Numbered from the stretch's first letter, positions 53,500 through 63,075 are shown. The stretch: DNA of 64,000 bases from an uncultured Mitsuokella sp. (GCA_945877355.1 CAMCRT010000004.1:1-64000); one strand, 5' to 3'. Numbers and translations are program-made. The notes: generated by a model from the sequence alone, not told the origin.

Positions 53500-53588
53500 T
53501 TCACGCGCTTTAGTCTATACTATCCCTAGCGAAAAGTCAAGAAAACCTTTTCACATATATTCATTGAACATTAAGAAAAGGAGGCTAC

Positions 53589-54014
53589 ATGGAGCTTTCC
53601 ACCCTATCAAACTACTTTATGGAAACGGTCATGCTCATGCACAACCGGCTGTTCCGGAACGTCCCCGTCCCCCTTCCCGTCAACCAATTCTGCACGCTCA
53701 TCGCCCTGATGAACGAGGGCTCCATGAGCGTATCAGATCTGAGCCAGGCCCTGCAGGTCTCCAAGCAGCAGATGTCCTCCATCGTGGAGCGTCTCGTGGA
53801 GGCGGGCCATGTGACAAAGGCCCAGGACAGGTCAGACCGGCGCCGCTCGATCGTCTCCCTGACGAAGAGCGGGCAGGAAATTCTCGACCGTCACAGCAAC
53901 AAAATCCGCGATCGCTTCGAGGGACGGTTGAAGGAGCTCACGCCGGAGGAGCTCACCTCGATCCAGGCGGGCATCCTCCGCTTTCACGACAGCATCGCAA
54001 AGCTTTTCCCCTAA
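53589..54014 (+). CDS. MarR family transcriptional regulator
   Basis: MSVSDLSQALQVSKQQMSSIVERLVEAGHVTKAQDRSDRRRSIVSLTKSGQEIL. Confidence 0.95.
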   Translation: MELSTLSNYFMETVMLMHNRLFRNVPVPLPVNQFCTLIALMNEGSMSVSDLSQALQVSKQQMSSIVERLVEAGHVTKAQDRSDRRRSIVSLTKSGQEILDRHSNKIRDRFEGRLKELTPEELTSIQAGILRFHDSIAKLFP

Positions 54015-54162
54015 GAGCCTTCTATTTCTTTCCAAAAACATAAAAAGCAGGACAATTTACCTTGTCAAAACAATGCCACATGATATAATTTAACTATTGC
54101 AAGGAACCTATGCTTTGTTGCAGGCTTCCAGCAATACCAACCCCAAAGGAGCAAGACCCAAA

Positions 54163-54786
54163 ATGAGCAGAATCAAGGATGCTTTCGATGCCGTTGCACA
54201 GACTATCGTCGAGCAGCGTGACTATCTCACCTCGCTCGACCGGGAAATCGGCGACGGCGACCATGGCATCAATATGGCCCGCGGCTTTGCAGCAGCCCAG
54301 GAGGCCGTGGACGAAATGCACGACACAGACAACCCCGGACCCGTGCTGGACACCATTGGCCAGGCCCTCATCCAAAATACAGGCGGCGCCGCAGGGCCCC
54401 TCTTCGGCACGGCCTTCCGAAAGGCTGCCGCAGCCTGCGACGAGGAGACCCGCCTCAATATCAAGAGCCTTGAAAAGCTTCTCGCCGCCGCCATCGAGGG
54501 GATAAAGGAGCGGGGCCGGGCCGAGGCCGGGGACAAGACCATCCTCGATGCCCTCATCCCCATCCACGACGTGTTCCTGCCGGAAAACACGGAGGACAAG
54601 CGCCTCTTCGAGGTGCTCCAGGAGGGCCTCCGGGCCGGCCGGGAGGGCGTCGCCTACACGAAGACCATCGTGGCGAAGAAGGGCCGGGCCAGCCTCATCG
54701 GGGAGCGCAGCATCGGCCATGAGGATCCCGGCGCCATGAGCACGCTCCTCCTCTATCGGGCGCTCTACCAATTTCTCAAAAAATAA
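54163..54786 (+). CDS. dhaL: dihydroxyacetone kinase subunit DhaL (orphan)
   Basis: REIGDGDHGINMARGFAAAQEAV, GGAAGPLFGTAFRKAA, GRASLIGERSIGHEDPGAMSTLLL. Confidence 0.92.
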   Translation: MSRIKDAFDAVAQTIVEQRDYLTSLDREIGDGDHGINMARGFAAAQEAVDEMHDTDNPGPVLDTIGQALIQNTGGAAGPLFGTAFRKAAAACDEETRLNIKSLEKLLAAAIEGIKERGRAEAGDKTILDALIPIHDVFLPENTEDKRLFEVLQEGLRAGREGVAYTKTIVAKKGRASLIGERSIGHEDPGAMSTLLLYRALYQFLKK

Positions 54787-54813
54787 TCCTATATCTTACG
54801 GAGGGAATTCAGC

Positions 54814-56271
54814 TTGAACACTACTGTACGCACACGCTTTGCCCCGAGCCCCACGGGCTACATGCACATCGGCAATCTCCGCACGGCGCTCTACGGCTAT
54901 CTCTATGCCAAGTCCCAGAAGGGTGACTTCGTGCTCCGCATCGAGGACACGGACCGCAGCCGCTACGTGGCGGATGCCGTCGACTTCATCAAGCGCACGC
55001 TGGAGCTCGCCCACATCGTCCCGGACGAGGGCCCGGGCTTCGGCGGGGACTACGGCCCCTATGTCCAGAGCGAGCGCATGGACCTCTACAAGAAGTACGC
55101 GGAGGAGCTGGTGGAAAAGGGAGCGGCCTATCGCTGCTTCTGCGACCCGGACGAGAATCACGCCGCCGGCGAATTTGGCGGCTATGACCGCACCTGCCGG
55201 GATCTGCCCGCTGACGTCATCGAAAAGCATCTGGCGGACGGGGACCCCTACGTCATCCGCCAGAAAATGCCCCTCTCCGGCGAGACCACCTTCTTCGACG
55301 TGCTCCACGGCAACATCACCATCAAGAACGAGGAGCTGGAGGACCAGGTGCTCCTGAAGCGGGATGGCATGCCCACCTACAACTTCGCCAATGTCATCGA
55401 CGACCACCTCATGAAGATCACCCACATCATGCGAGGAGCCGAGTTCATCACCTCCACGCCGAAGTACACCCTCCTCTACGAGGCCTTTGGCTGGGAGGTC
55501 CCCACCTTCATCCACCTGGCCCCCGTCATGGGCAAGAACGAGGACGGCACGGTGTCGAAGCTCTCGAAGCGCCACGGCGCCACGAGCTTCGAGGATCTCG
55601 TGAAGGCCGGGTATCTGCCGGAGGCCATCACGAACTACGTGGCACTCCTGGGCTGGAATCCGAAGACGACGAACCAGGAAATCTTCTCCATGGAGGAGCT
55701 CATCGAAGCCTTCCGGCTGGACGGCCTCTCCAAATCCCCCGCTGTCTTTGACTACGACAAGCTGGGCTGGATCAATGGGGAGTACCTGAAGAAAATGGAC
55801 GAGGCGGAGTTCGAGAAGCTCGCCCGTCCCTTTGCCGGCGACCTGCCGGACTATCTTGAGGCCCACTTTGGGACGCTCGCTGCGCTCCTAAAGACCCGCC
55901 TCACCCGCCTCTCGGACTTTGCGGGAGAAATCGCCTTCCTCATCGACCAGCCCGCCTTTGACGCCAGCTTCTATGAGAATAAGCGCAACAAGGTGACGCC
56001 GGAGAAGGCAAAGGAGCTCCTGCCGGACATGATCGCCCTCCTGGAGGAGGTCCCGGAAGCCGACTGGACGAACGATGCCCTCTATGCAAAGCTTAACGAC
56101 TTCATCGCCGAGCGTGAAATCAAGAAGGGCCTTGCCATGTGGGTGCTGCGCATCGCTGCGGCGGGCAAGCTCGTGACGCCGGGCGGCGCCACGGAGATCC
56201 TCTCCATTCTCGGCAAAAAAAATTCTTTGGAGCGACTCAAAAAAAGTCTTGCATCCCTCTCCGCAATGTAG
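54814..56271 (+). CDS. gltX: glutamyl-tRNA synthetase (TTG start)
   Basis: VRTRFAPSPTGYMHIGNLRTALYGYLYAKSQKGDFVLRIEDTDRSR, VSKLSKRHGA; GGAGGG RBS. Confidence 0.97.
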   Translation: MNTTVRTRFAPSPTGYMHIGNLRTALYGYLYAKSQKGDFVLRIEDTDRSRYVADAVDFIKRTLELAHIVPDEGPGFGGDYGPYVQSERMDLYKKYAEELVEKGAAYRCFCDPDENHAAGEFGGYDRTCRDLPADVIEKHLADGDPYVIRQKMPLSGETTFFDVLHGNITIKNEELEDQVLLKRDGMPTYNFANVIDDHLMKITHIMRGAEFITSTPKYTLLYEAFGWEVPTFIHLAPVMGKNEDGTVSKLSKRHGATSFEDLVKAGYLPEAITNYVALLGWNPKTTNQEIFSMEELIEAFRLDGLSKSPAVFDYDKLGWINGEYLKKMDEAEFEKLARPFAGDLPDYLEAHFGTLAALLKTRLTRLSDFAGEIAFLIDQPAFDASFYENKRNKVTPEKAKELLPDMIALLEEVPEADWTNDALYAKLNDFIAEREIKKGLAMWVLRIAAAGKLVTPGGATEILSILGKKNSLERLKKSLASLSAM

Positions 56272-56277
56272 TATAAT
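56249..56277 (+). promoter_or_regulatory. promoter for the tRNA-Glu pair inside the 3' end of gltX
   Basis: TTGCAT-17 bp-TATAAT. Confidence 0.65.
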
Positions 56278-56298
56278 ATTTCTTGTCGTTAAGACAAC

Positions 56299-56373
56299 GG
56301 CGCCTTCGTCAAGCGGTTAAGACACCGGCCTCTCACGCCGGGTTCATGGGTTCGAATCCCATAGGCGTCACCA
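56299..56373 (+). tRNA. tRNA-Glu (anticodon CTC), CCA encoded
   Basis: GGCGCCT...CCGGC-CTCTCAC-GCCGG...TTCGAAT...AGGCGTC-A-CCA cloverleaf. Confidence 0.95.
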
Positions 56374-56374
56374 A

Positions 56375-56449
56375 GGCACCTTCGTCAAGTGGTTAAGACA
56401 CCGGCCTCTCACGCCGGGTTCATGGGTTCGAATCCCATAGGTGTCACCA
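56375..56449 (+). tRNA. tRNA-Glu (anticodon CTC), second copy, CCA encoded
   Basis: GGCACCT...CTCTCAC...AGGTGTC-A-CCA; 1-nt spacer from the first copy. Confidence 0.95.
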
Positions 56450-56512
56450 TGAATACACACGCCATGACTCCTGTCATGGCGTTTCTTGTTTTTCCTGTGG
56501 GAGGCCTCTCCT

Positions 56513-57274
56513 ATGCTTATTTTGTCCATGCTTGCCCTGGGGGCCGTCATCGGCTTCGTCGGAGCAGGTGGCGCAGGCGTCACCATCACCCTTCTCACGG
56601 TGGGCTTCGGCGTGCCCATCCACACGGCCCTCGCCGTGGCCCTCGCCGCCATGGTCTTCACTACCCTCTCCGGCGCCGTCAGCCATTTCCGCCAGCACGA
56701 GGTCATCGTGCGGACGGGAGCCATCGTCGGCGGCAGCGGCATGCTCGGCGCCATCATCGGCGCCAATGTCTCAAACATCATGCCTTCGGCTGACCTGAGC
56801 CTCATGACCTCCCTGATGATCCTCTCCAGTGCCGTGATCCTCTACATCAAGATCTACCACGCGGAATGGCTCTCCGCCCACTTCCCCGTGCGGGAGACAC
56901 TCCTGACGGGCAGGAAGCTTTGGCTCTACGGCATCCCCATCGGCATCGCCTCAGGCTTCCTCTCCGGCGCCTTCGGCATCGGGGCGGCTGCCTACATCCA
57001 GCTGGCCCTCATGGTCGTCTTTGGCGTGCCTCTCCTCCAGTCCATTGGCACCTGCATGATGATCATCCTCCCCATCTCGGCGGCAGGCGGCCTCGGCTAT
57101 CTCTTCAACGGGCGCCTGGACATGATGATTTTCCTGCAGACCCTAATAGGCCTCACCGTCGGCGCCTGGTTCGGCGCCAAGGGCTCCCACCTGGCGCCGC
57201 TGCCCGTCCTAAAATTCGCCATAGTAGCCCTTCCCACCATCGGCGGCATCATCATGCTGCTGTTCCACCACTGA
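56513..57274 (+). CDS. sulfite exporter TauE/SafE family protein
   Basis: MLILSMLALGAVIGFVGAGGAGVTITLLTVGFGVPIHTALAVALAAM...; TauE/SafE repeat. Confidence 0.88.
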   Translation: MLILSMLALGAVIGFVGAGGAGVTITLLTVGFGVPIHTALAVALAAMVFTTLSGAVSHFRQHEVIVRTGAIVGGSGMLGAIIGANVSNIMPSADLSLMTSLMILSSAVILYIKIYHAEWLSAHFPVRETLLTGRKLWLYGIPIGIASGFLSGAFGIGAAAYIQLALMVVFGVPLLQSIGTCMMIILPISAAGGLGYLFNGRLDMMIFLQTLIGLTVGAWFGAKGSHLAPLPVLKFAIVALPTIGGIIMLLFHH

Positions 57275-57300
57275 CCCCAAACACCTCTCAACAAACACGA

Positions 57301-57334
57301 AAAAACCGCCCTTTCGGGCGGTCTGTTTTTTTTG
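57301..57334. terminator. bidirectional terminator between tauE-like and prs
   Basis: AAAAAACCGCCCtttcGGGCGGTCTGTTTTTTTT. Confidence 0.9.
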
Positions 57335-57342
57335 GCATTAAA

Positions 57343-58305
57343 TCAGTTCTGCTCGGTCTTGCCGAAGAGCTGGCTGACGGAGCGGTGGCTTTGGATGCGC
57401 ATGATGACGTCGCCGATGGCATCGGCGAGGGTCAGGACGACGAGCTTGTCGGACTCCTTCTCCGGCGGGAGGGGAATCGTGTCCGTGATGACGAGCTTCT
57501 CGATGTCGGAGTCATTGATGCGCTGGACAGCGGGATCCGAGAGGATGGCGTGGGAGCAGGCGGCGAAGATGTGCTTTGCGCCGTGCTTCTTCAGTGCCTT
57601 TGCACCCTCGCAGAGGGAGCCGGCCGTGTCTACGATGTCGTCGATGATGACGGCTGTCTTGTCCTTCACGTCTCCGATGAGGTTCATGACCTCGGCACAG
57701 CCCGGTGCAGGGCGGCGCTTCTCGATGATGGCGATGGGCGCATGGAGGTGATCCGCCAGGATGCGGGCGCGGGTGACGCCGCCGAGATCCGGGGAAACCA
57801 CCACCACATCCTCCAGCTTCTTGCTGCGAAGATGCTTTGCGATGACGGGAGCTGCTGCCAGGTGATCCACCGGAATATCGAAGAAGCCCTGGATCTGGCC
57901 CGCATGGAGGTCCACCGTCACGACGCGGGTGACGCCGGCTGTCGTCATGAGGTTCGCCACGAGCTTGGCGGAGATGGGCTCCCGGCCCCGGGTCTTGCGA
58001 TCCTGGCGAGCATAGGCATAGTAGGGAACGACTGCCGTGATGCTGTGGGCAGAGGCTCTCTTGCAGGCATCCGCCATGATGAGGAGCTCCATGAGGTTGT
58101 CGTTGACAGGCTGGGAGGTGGGCTGGATGATGAAGATGTCCTTGCCGCGGATGCTCTCCCCTATCATCACCTGCGTCTCACCATTGTTGAAATGACCGAC
58201 GTGTGCATCGCAGAGATTGACGCCGATATGGTCGGCGATCTTCTTTGCCAGGTCCGGGTTGGCATTGCCCGCGAGGATGCACAGATTTCCAGTGTCTAAA
58301 GCCAT
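57343..58305 (-). CDS. prs: ribose-phosphate pyrophosphokinase
   Basis: QPVNDNLMELLIMADACKRASAHSITAVVPYYAYARQDRK, VVVSPDLGGVTRAR. Confidence 0.97.
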   Translation of the reverse strand: MALDTGNLCILAGNANPDLAKKIADHIGVNLCDAHVGHFNNGETQVMIGESIRGKDIFIIQPTSQPVNDNLMELLIMADACKRASAHSITAVVPYYAYARQDRKTRGREPISAKLVANLMTTAGVTRVVTVDLHAGQIQGFFDIPVDHLAAAPVIAKHLRSKKLEDVVVVSPDLGGVTRARILADHLHAPIAIIEKRRPAPGCAEVMNLIGDVKDKTAVIIDDIVDTAGSLCEGAKALKKHGAKHIFAACSHAILSDPAVQRINDSDIEKLVITDTIPLPPEKESDKLVVLTLADAIGDVIMRIQSHRSVSQLFGKTEQN

Positions 58306-58472
58306 TTTGATAAAAACCTCCACGTCGAAGCCCGCCCAATCGCGAAGCTCCTTGAATCAAACAATACACAAAGCGCACTGCGCTACAGGATTAGTATAGC
58401 ATAAACGTCCCAAATTTGTATAGTACGGGACTGCTGATATTTTGTCTAAAAATTTTTGCCGCAGCAAAGCGC

Positions 58473-59837
58473 TCACTTGCGCTTGTCCACCCAGCCCTCG
58501 ATGGTCTTTTGCCGCTCCCGAGCCACGGCGAGCGTCCCCGGCGCCACGTCCTTCGTGATGGTGGAGCCTGCCGCGATGTAGGCGCCTTCGCCGATGGAGA
58601 CGGGGGCCACGAGATTCGAGTTGCAGCCCACGAAGGCATTGTCGCCGATCTTCGTGCGGTGCTTCACCTTGCCGTCGTAGTTGACGGTGATGGTGCCGCA
58701 GCCCATGTTGACGTTCTCCCCCATGTCGCAGTCGCCGATGTAGGAGAGATGCGGCAGCTTCGAGCCCTTGCCAATGACGGAGTTCTTGACCTCGATGAAG
58801 TTGTCGATCTTGACATTCTCGCAGATGTGGGCGTTCGGCCGCAGGTGGACGAACTGGCCAAGGGCGACATTATCCTCCACCTCGCAGTCGTGGGCATAGA
58901 GGAACTGGCAGGTGACGCCATTTCCCATGCGGACATTCTGCATGCGCACGGAGGGGCCGATCTCGCACTCCTCGCCGATGGTGGTGCCCGCCTCGAGCCA
59001 GGTCATGGGGTAGATGACGGTATCCCTGCCCACGGTGACATCTGCATCGATGTAGGTAGTATTGGGGTCCATGATCGTGACGCCCTCTGTCATGAGCTCC
59101 TCGTTCTTACGGCGGCGCAGAATGCGTTCAGCCCCCGCCAGCTGTGCCCGGGAATTGATGCCGAGGGTGTCCTCCACATCGTCCGCCGCCACGGCCCAGA
59201 TCTTCTCGCCCTTACCCCGCAGGATGGAGATGACATCCGGGAGGTAATACTCGCCCTGGGCATTGTCATTGCCCACCTGGGCGAGGGCCTCGAAGAGGGA
59301 CTCGATATCGAAGCAGTAGATGCCCGCATTCGCTTCCCTGACCTTCCGCTCCTCCTCTGTCGCGTCCTTCTGCTCCACGATCTTCACCACGGTGCCGTCC
59401 TGAGCCCGGATGATGCGGCCGTAGCCCGTGGCATCGTCAAAGATGGCCGTGAGGATCGTCGCCTTTGCCTTCGCCTCCTCGTGCTCCTTCGCAAGGCGGG
59501 CGAGGAGCTTTGGCGTCAGGAGGGGCGTGTCGCCGCAGAGCACCATGAGCGTGCCCTTCTCCCCGGCGAGAAGGTCCTTTGCCTGGAGGACGGCGTGGCC
59601 CGTGCCCAGCTGCTCAGCCTGGGTGACGCACTCGACCTGGCTGCCGATGGCCTCCCGCACCAGGTCGCCGCCAAAGCCTGTGACGACGATCTGTCGCCGG
59701 GCTCCCGCTGCCTTTGCCGCGTCCAGCACATGCTGCACCATGGCCTTGCCCGCTGCCTTATGGAGCACCTTCGGCAGGCGGGACTTCATGCGGGTTCCCT
59801 TGCCTGCTGCCAGTATGACTGTAATGAAATCTGCCAT
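58473..59837 (-). CDS. glmU: bifunctional UDP-N-acetylglucosamine pyrophosphorylase / glucosamine-1-phosphate N-acetyltransferase
   Basis: MADFITVILAAGKGTRMKSRLPKVLHKAAGKAMVQHVLDAA; C-terminal hexapeptide repeat. Confidence 0.97.
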   Translation of the reverse strand: MADFITVILAAGKGTRMKSRLPKVLHKAAGKAMVQHVLDAAKAAGARRQIVVTGFGGDLVREAIGSQVECVTQAEQLGTGHAVLQAKDLLAGEKGTLMVLCGDTPLLTPKLLARLAKEHEEAKAKATILTAIFDDATGYGRIIRAQDGTVVKIVEQKDATEEERKVREANAGIYCFDIESLFEALAQVGNDNAQGEYYLPDVISILRGKGEKIWAVAADDVEDTLGINSRAQLAGAERILRRRKNEELMTEGVTIMDPNTTYIDADVTVGRDTVIYPMTWLEAGTTIGEECEIGPSVRMQNVRMGNGVTCQFLYAHDCEVEDNVALGQFVHLRPNAHICENVKIDNFIEVKNSVIGKGSKLPHLSYIGDCDMGENVNMGCGTITVNYDGKVKHRTKIGDNAFVGCNSNLVAPVSIGEGAYIAAGSTITKDVAPGTLAVARERQKTIEGWVDKRK

Positions 59838-59862
59838 TGTCTTGCTCTCCTCCATCGATTCC

Positions 59863-60603
59863 TTATTTGCTTTCCTTATCCGCGTCTTTTTTCTTCTCGG
59901 CGGACGGTTTCTTTTCCTTTTCCTGCTTGCGGGCCTCTATGGCGAGCATGAGGGTCTTTTCCGACCGTTCCATGTGGCGCTGGGCTGCCTTTCTCGCTGC
60001 CTTCCTGTCGCCCGCCGCGATGGCCTCCACGATGGCCCGGTGCTCCTCAAGAGTCGCCTCCAGGCGGCCGGGATAGGACATGGACAGGGTGCGGAAGCGG
60101 GTGAGCTGATCCCGGAGGTTCGAGATGATGCCCACGAGCCGCTCATTGCGGGCCGCATGGTAGAGAAGATCGTGAAACTCGATATCCGTCTCCACGATTT
60201 TCTCCATGTTGCCCTCTTTGATGTAGCCGCCGATGATGACGAGGAGCCGCTGCAGGTGCTCCAGCTCGTCCTCTGTGATATGCTCGGCAGCGAGGCCATT
60301 CGACAGTGCCTCGAGAGCCGTGCGGATCTCGAAGATCTCGCAGATATCCCGGATGGACATATCCGCCACGTAGGTGCCCCGACGGGGCATCATGACCACG
60401 TAGCCCTCCAGCTCCAGCTTGCGGATGGCCTCCCGCACCGGCGTGCGGCTGACGCCCAGCTCCTCAGCCAGCTGGATCTCCATGATGCGTTCGCCGGGGC
60501 GCAGGACGCCCTTTCGTATGGCCTCGCGAAGGGCCTCGCAGACCACCTCGCGCAGGGGCTGATAGCTGTCCAGCCGTATCGGTGCCAGCTTTTTTTCCTC
60601 CAT
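59863..60603 (-). CDS. GntR family (FadR-like) transcriptional regulator
   Basis: GVLRPGERIMEIQLAEELGVSRTPVREAIRKLELEGYVVMMPRRGTYVA. Confidence 0.95.
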   Translation of the reverse strand: MEEKKLAPIRLDSYQPLREVVCEALREAIRKGVLRPGERIMEIQLAEELGVSRTPVREAIRKLELEGYVVMMPRRGTYVADMSIRDICEIFEIRTALEALSNGLAAEHITEDELEHLQRLLVIIGGYIKEGNMEKIVETDIEFHDLLYHAARNERLVGIISNLRDQLTRFRTLSMSYPGRLEATLEEHRAIVEAIAAGDRKAARKAAQRHMERSEKTLMLAIEARKQEKEKKPSAEKKKDADKESK

Positions 60604-60613
60604 CGTATCCCTC

Positions 60614-61474
60614 CTATGCCTTCCGGCCGCGGGTCTCTGTCAGGATGACCTCCGCATGCTCTACATCCGCGAAGGCATCACGTATTCTTTCTGCCTGCTC
60701 CCTCGTCTCCGCCAGGGCAAAGACGGTGGGGCCGCTGCCGCTCATCATGGCGGCGAGAGCCCCCGCTCCCAGCATCCTATCCTTGTATTCCTGGATGACG
60801 GGGTGCTCCCCTATACTAACACGTTCCAGCGCATTGCACAACAAGCGGGCTATCTCCTTCCGGTCTCCTGATGCCAGGGCCGCCTCCATCGCCGCGTTAT
60901 CCGGGCGGCGATCCGTGCCCTCCTTGTCATAGGTGCGGTAGGCCCAGGGGGTGGAGATGGAGATAGGCGGCTTTGCGAGCACCACGTAGAAGTGAGGCAC
61001 CGCAGGCAGTCGCCGGAGCTTCTCCCCTCGCCCAGTGGCGAGCATCGTGCCCCCCATGAGGGAGAAGGGGATGTCGGAGCCCAGCTCCGCTCCCAGGGAG
61101 CAAAGCTCCTCATCAGTCACGGGGATATCGTAGAGCCGCGTCATGGCGACGAGGGCCGCCGCCGCATCGGCGCTTCCCCCGGCGAGGCCCGCAGCGATGG
61201 GGATGCGCTTTTTGAGGCGGATTGCAGCGCCGCCCTTGATACCGTAGCGCTCCTTGACGAGGGCTGCCGCCCGCCAGGCGAGGTTCCGCTCGTCGCTCTC
61301 CAGCCCCTCCCGGTTATGGACGAGGGAGATGGCTCCCTCCGTCTTTTCCAGGTCGAGGGTATCGGAGAGTGCCAGGGACTGCATGACCATGGCTACCTCG
61401 TGAAAACCATCCGGGCGCGTCCCCAGGATATCGAGCGTCAGATTGATTTTTGCATAGCCTTCCACCGTAATCAA
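60614..61474 (-). CDS. ispE: 4-diphosphocytidyl-2-C-methyl-D-erythritol kinase
   Basis: AYAKINLTLDILGTRPDGFHEVAMVMQSL, IPIAAGLAGGSADAAAALVA, MMSGSGPTVFAL. Confidence 0.97.
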   Translation of the reverse strand: MITVEGYAKINLTLDILGTRPDGFHEVAMVMQSLALSDTLDLEKTEGAISLVHNREGLESDERNLAWRAAALVKERYGIKGGAAIRLKKRIPIAAGLAGGSADAAAALVAMTRLYDIPVTDEELCSLGAELGSDIPFSLMGGTMLATGRGEKLRRLPAVPHFYVVLAKPPISISTPWAYRTYDKEGTDRRPDNAAMEAALASGDRKEIARLLCNALERVSIGEHPVIQEYKDRMLGAGALAAMMSGSGPTVFALAETREQAERIRDAFADVEHAEVILTETRGRKA

Positions 61475-61604
61475 CGTTGCACCTCATTGACATTTTCAAA
61501 GATTTGTCCGATAGTATCTAGTGCGGCAATGTATTTTATCCGCACCGATACATCCTATTTCATCAAAACACTACTATCTTATCATAAACGGAGCTGTTTT
61601 TTCC

Positions 61605-62909
61605 ATGGAAAACTTCTCTTTTTTGCGCTATTACCTGCCCTTCTCCCTGATTCTCGCCATAAATATCGCCTTTGGCTGGCATTTTGCAGGTCTCACCCTT
61701 TGGGAGAGCCTCTCCATCCTTCTGACGGTTCTCTTTGCCATGCTCCCCTTCGGCCCATTGCTTGCGGTACGTCCGGCCCTGCAGCGGGGTCGGAAACGCG
61801 GGCGGATCCTTGGCTTTACGTTCACCTCGAGCTGGGCTCTCCATACCCTCTCCCAGGTGGACACCCTCGCCCTCGCAAAAAACGGCGTGGTGACGAGCGG
61901 CCATCCCTACATCAAGGCCCTCATCGGCGAGGGCACCACCAAGCTCTCCCTGCTGGCGCTTGCCGCCTCAGTGGAGCGAAAGGCAACCCATCCCGTGGGA
62001 AGGGCCATCTACGCCACGGCTATGCGCAACCGCTGCCGCCTCCAGATGCCCTCCGCCCTCTCGGAGCTCTCCGGTCTCGGCGCCGAGGGGCTCATCGCTC
62101 GGACCCCCGTCCGGGTGGGAAAGGGGAAATGGCTCCAGGAGGAAGGGGTAGAGATCAGCGCCGCGCTCCTGACCCAGGGAGACCAGATCGCCTGCCAGGG
62201 GCTCACGCCCCTCTACGTCAGCAATGGCCGTCACTGCCGCGGCATCATCGTCATGGCAGATGATATGCCGGAGGGCACGGCGGGTGCCATGCGAAAGCTG
62301 CGGAAGCTCGGGCTCCATACGATCCTCCTGACCGGCGAGGGCCGGCGGGTGGCGAATGCCATCCGGGAGGAGGCGGATATGGACGAGGCCCGGGCAAACC
62401 TCACGGCGGAAGGAAAGGCCCGGGAGGTCCAGCTCCTGCGCACGAAGGGAAAGACCATCGCCCTGGCTGGAGAATGGGCACGGGACGAGCTGGCCCTGAA
62501 GGAGGCCGATGTCCGCATCGCCCTTCTGCGTCCCCAGGGGACGCCCGGCTCCCCTCTCGATGTGACAGCGGAGGATACAGCAGCGGAAGCAACCGAACGC
62601 AGCGAGTAGGGCCCCATACATTCGGAGGATTCCGACGGAAACACGCCCGTTTACGACGGCTCCACCTATGACCTTTTGGTACATTCCGGAAATCTCGCCA
62701 GCATCCCAGATGCCATCGCCCTCGCTCGCCATACGACGAATGTCATACGTACCGGAAAAGTGCTCTCCCTCGTGGGAAGCCTTCTGCTTGCCCTTGCGGC
62801 GACAGGCCTTCCCCGCGCCTTTGGTTTGCCCTTTCTCCCGACCTATGCGGCAATAGGCCTAAATTTTTTTCTTGCGGGAATAATTTTTTTGAATGCCCGC
62901 AGGGCTTGA
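61605..62909 (+). pseudogene. degenerate P1B-type (heavy-metal) ATPase-like protein interrupted by an in-frame amber codon (62607-62609)
   Basis: DTLALAKNGVVTSGHP aligns to DTxxxDKTGTLTxGxP; THPVGRAI to HP motif; LLTGEGRRVANAIREEADMDEARANLTAEGKAREVQLL to TGDN region; LAGEWARDELALKEADVRIAL to GDGINDAPALxxADVGIA; ORFs 61521-62609 and 62676-62909 share the same frame with only TAG between. Confidence 0.8.
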
Positions 62910-62979
62910 TACTGCGCCTTTTGTCGCAGTATTCTCAGTTACAATAATAATTCTTTTTGACGAATCTCTCTATTTATCA

Positions 62980-63008
62980 TTGTTATCTGAATTGTTTTGC
63001 GCTATAAT
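62980..63008 (+). promoter_or_regulatory. sigma-A promoter of cydA
   Basis: TTGTTA-17 bp-TATAAT about 65 nt upstream of cydA. Confidence 0.65.
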
Positions 63009-63075
63009 AAACAACGAGTTCCATTTCAGTATCTTTTCATGGATACATGGATATATCTTTAAGGAGGTTATCAAA

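Noticed and set aside
56299-56449. direct repeat or CRISPR-like unit
   Set aside because: The approximately 75-bp near-identical repeats are two complete tRNA-Glu cloverleafs.
58416-59951. 511-aa plus-strand ORF opposite glmU
   Set aside because: Antisense artefact of glmU.
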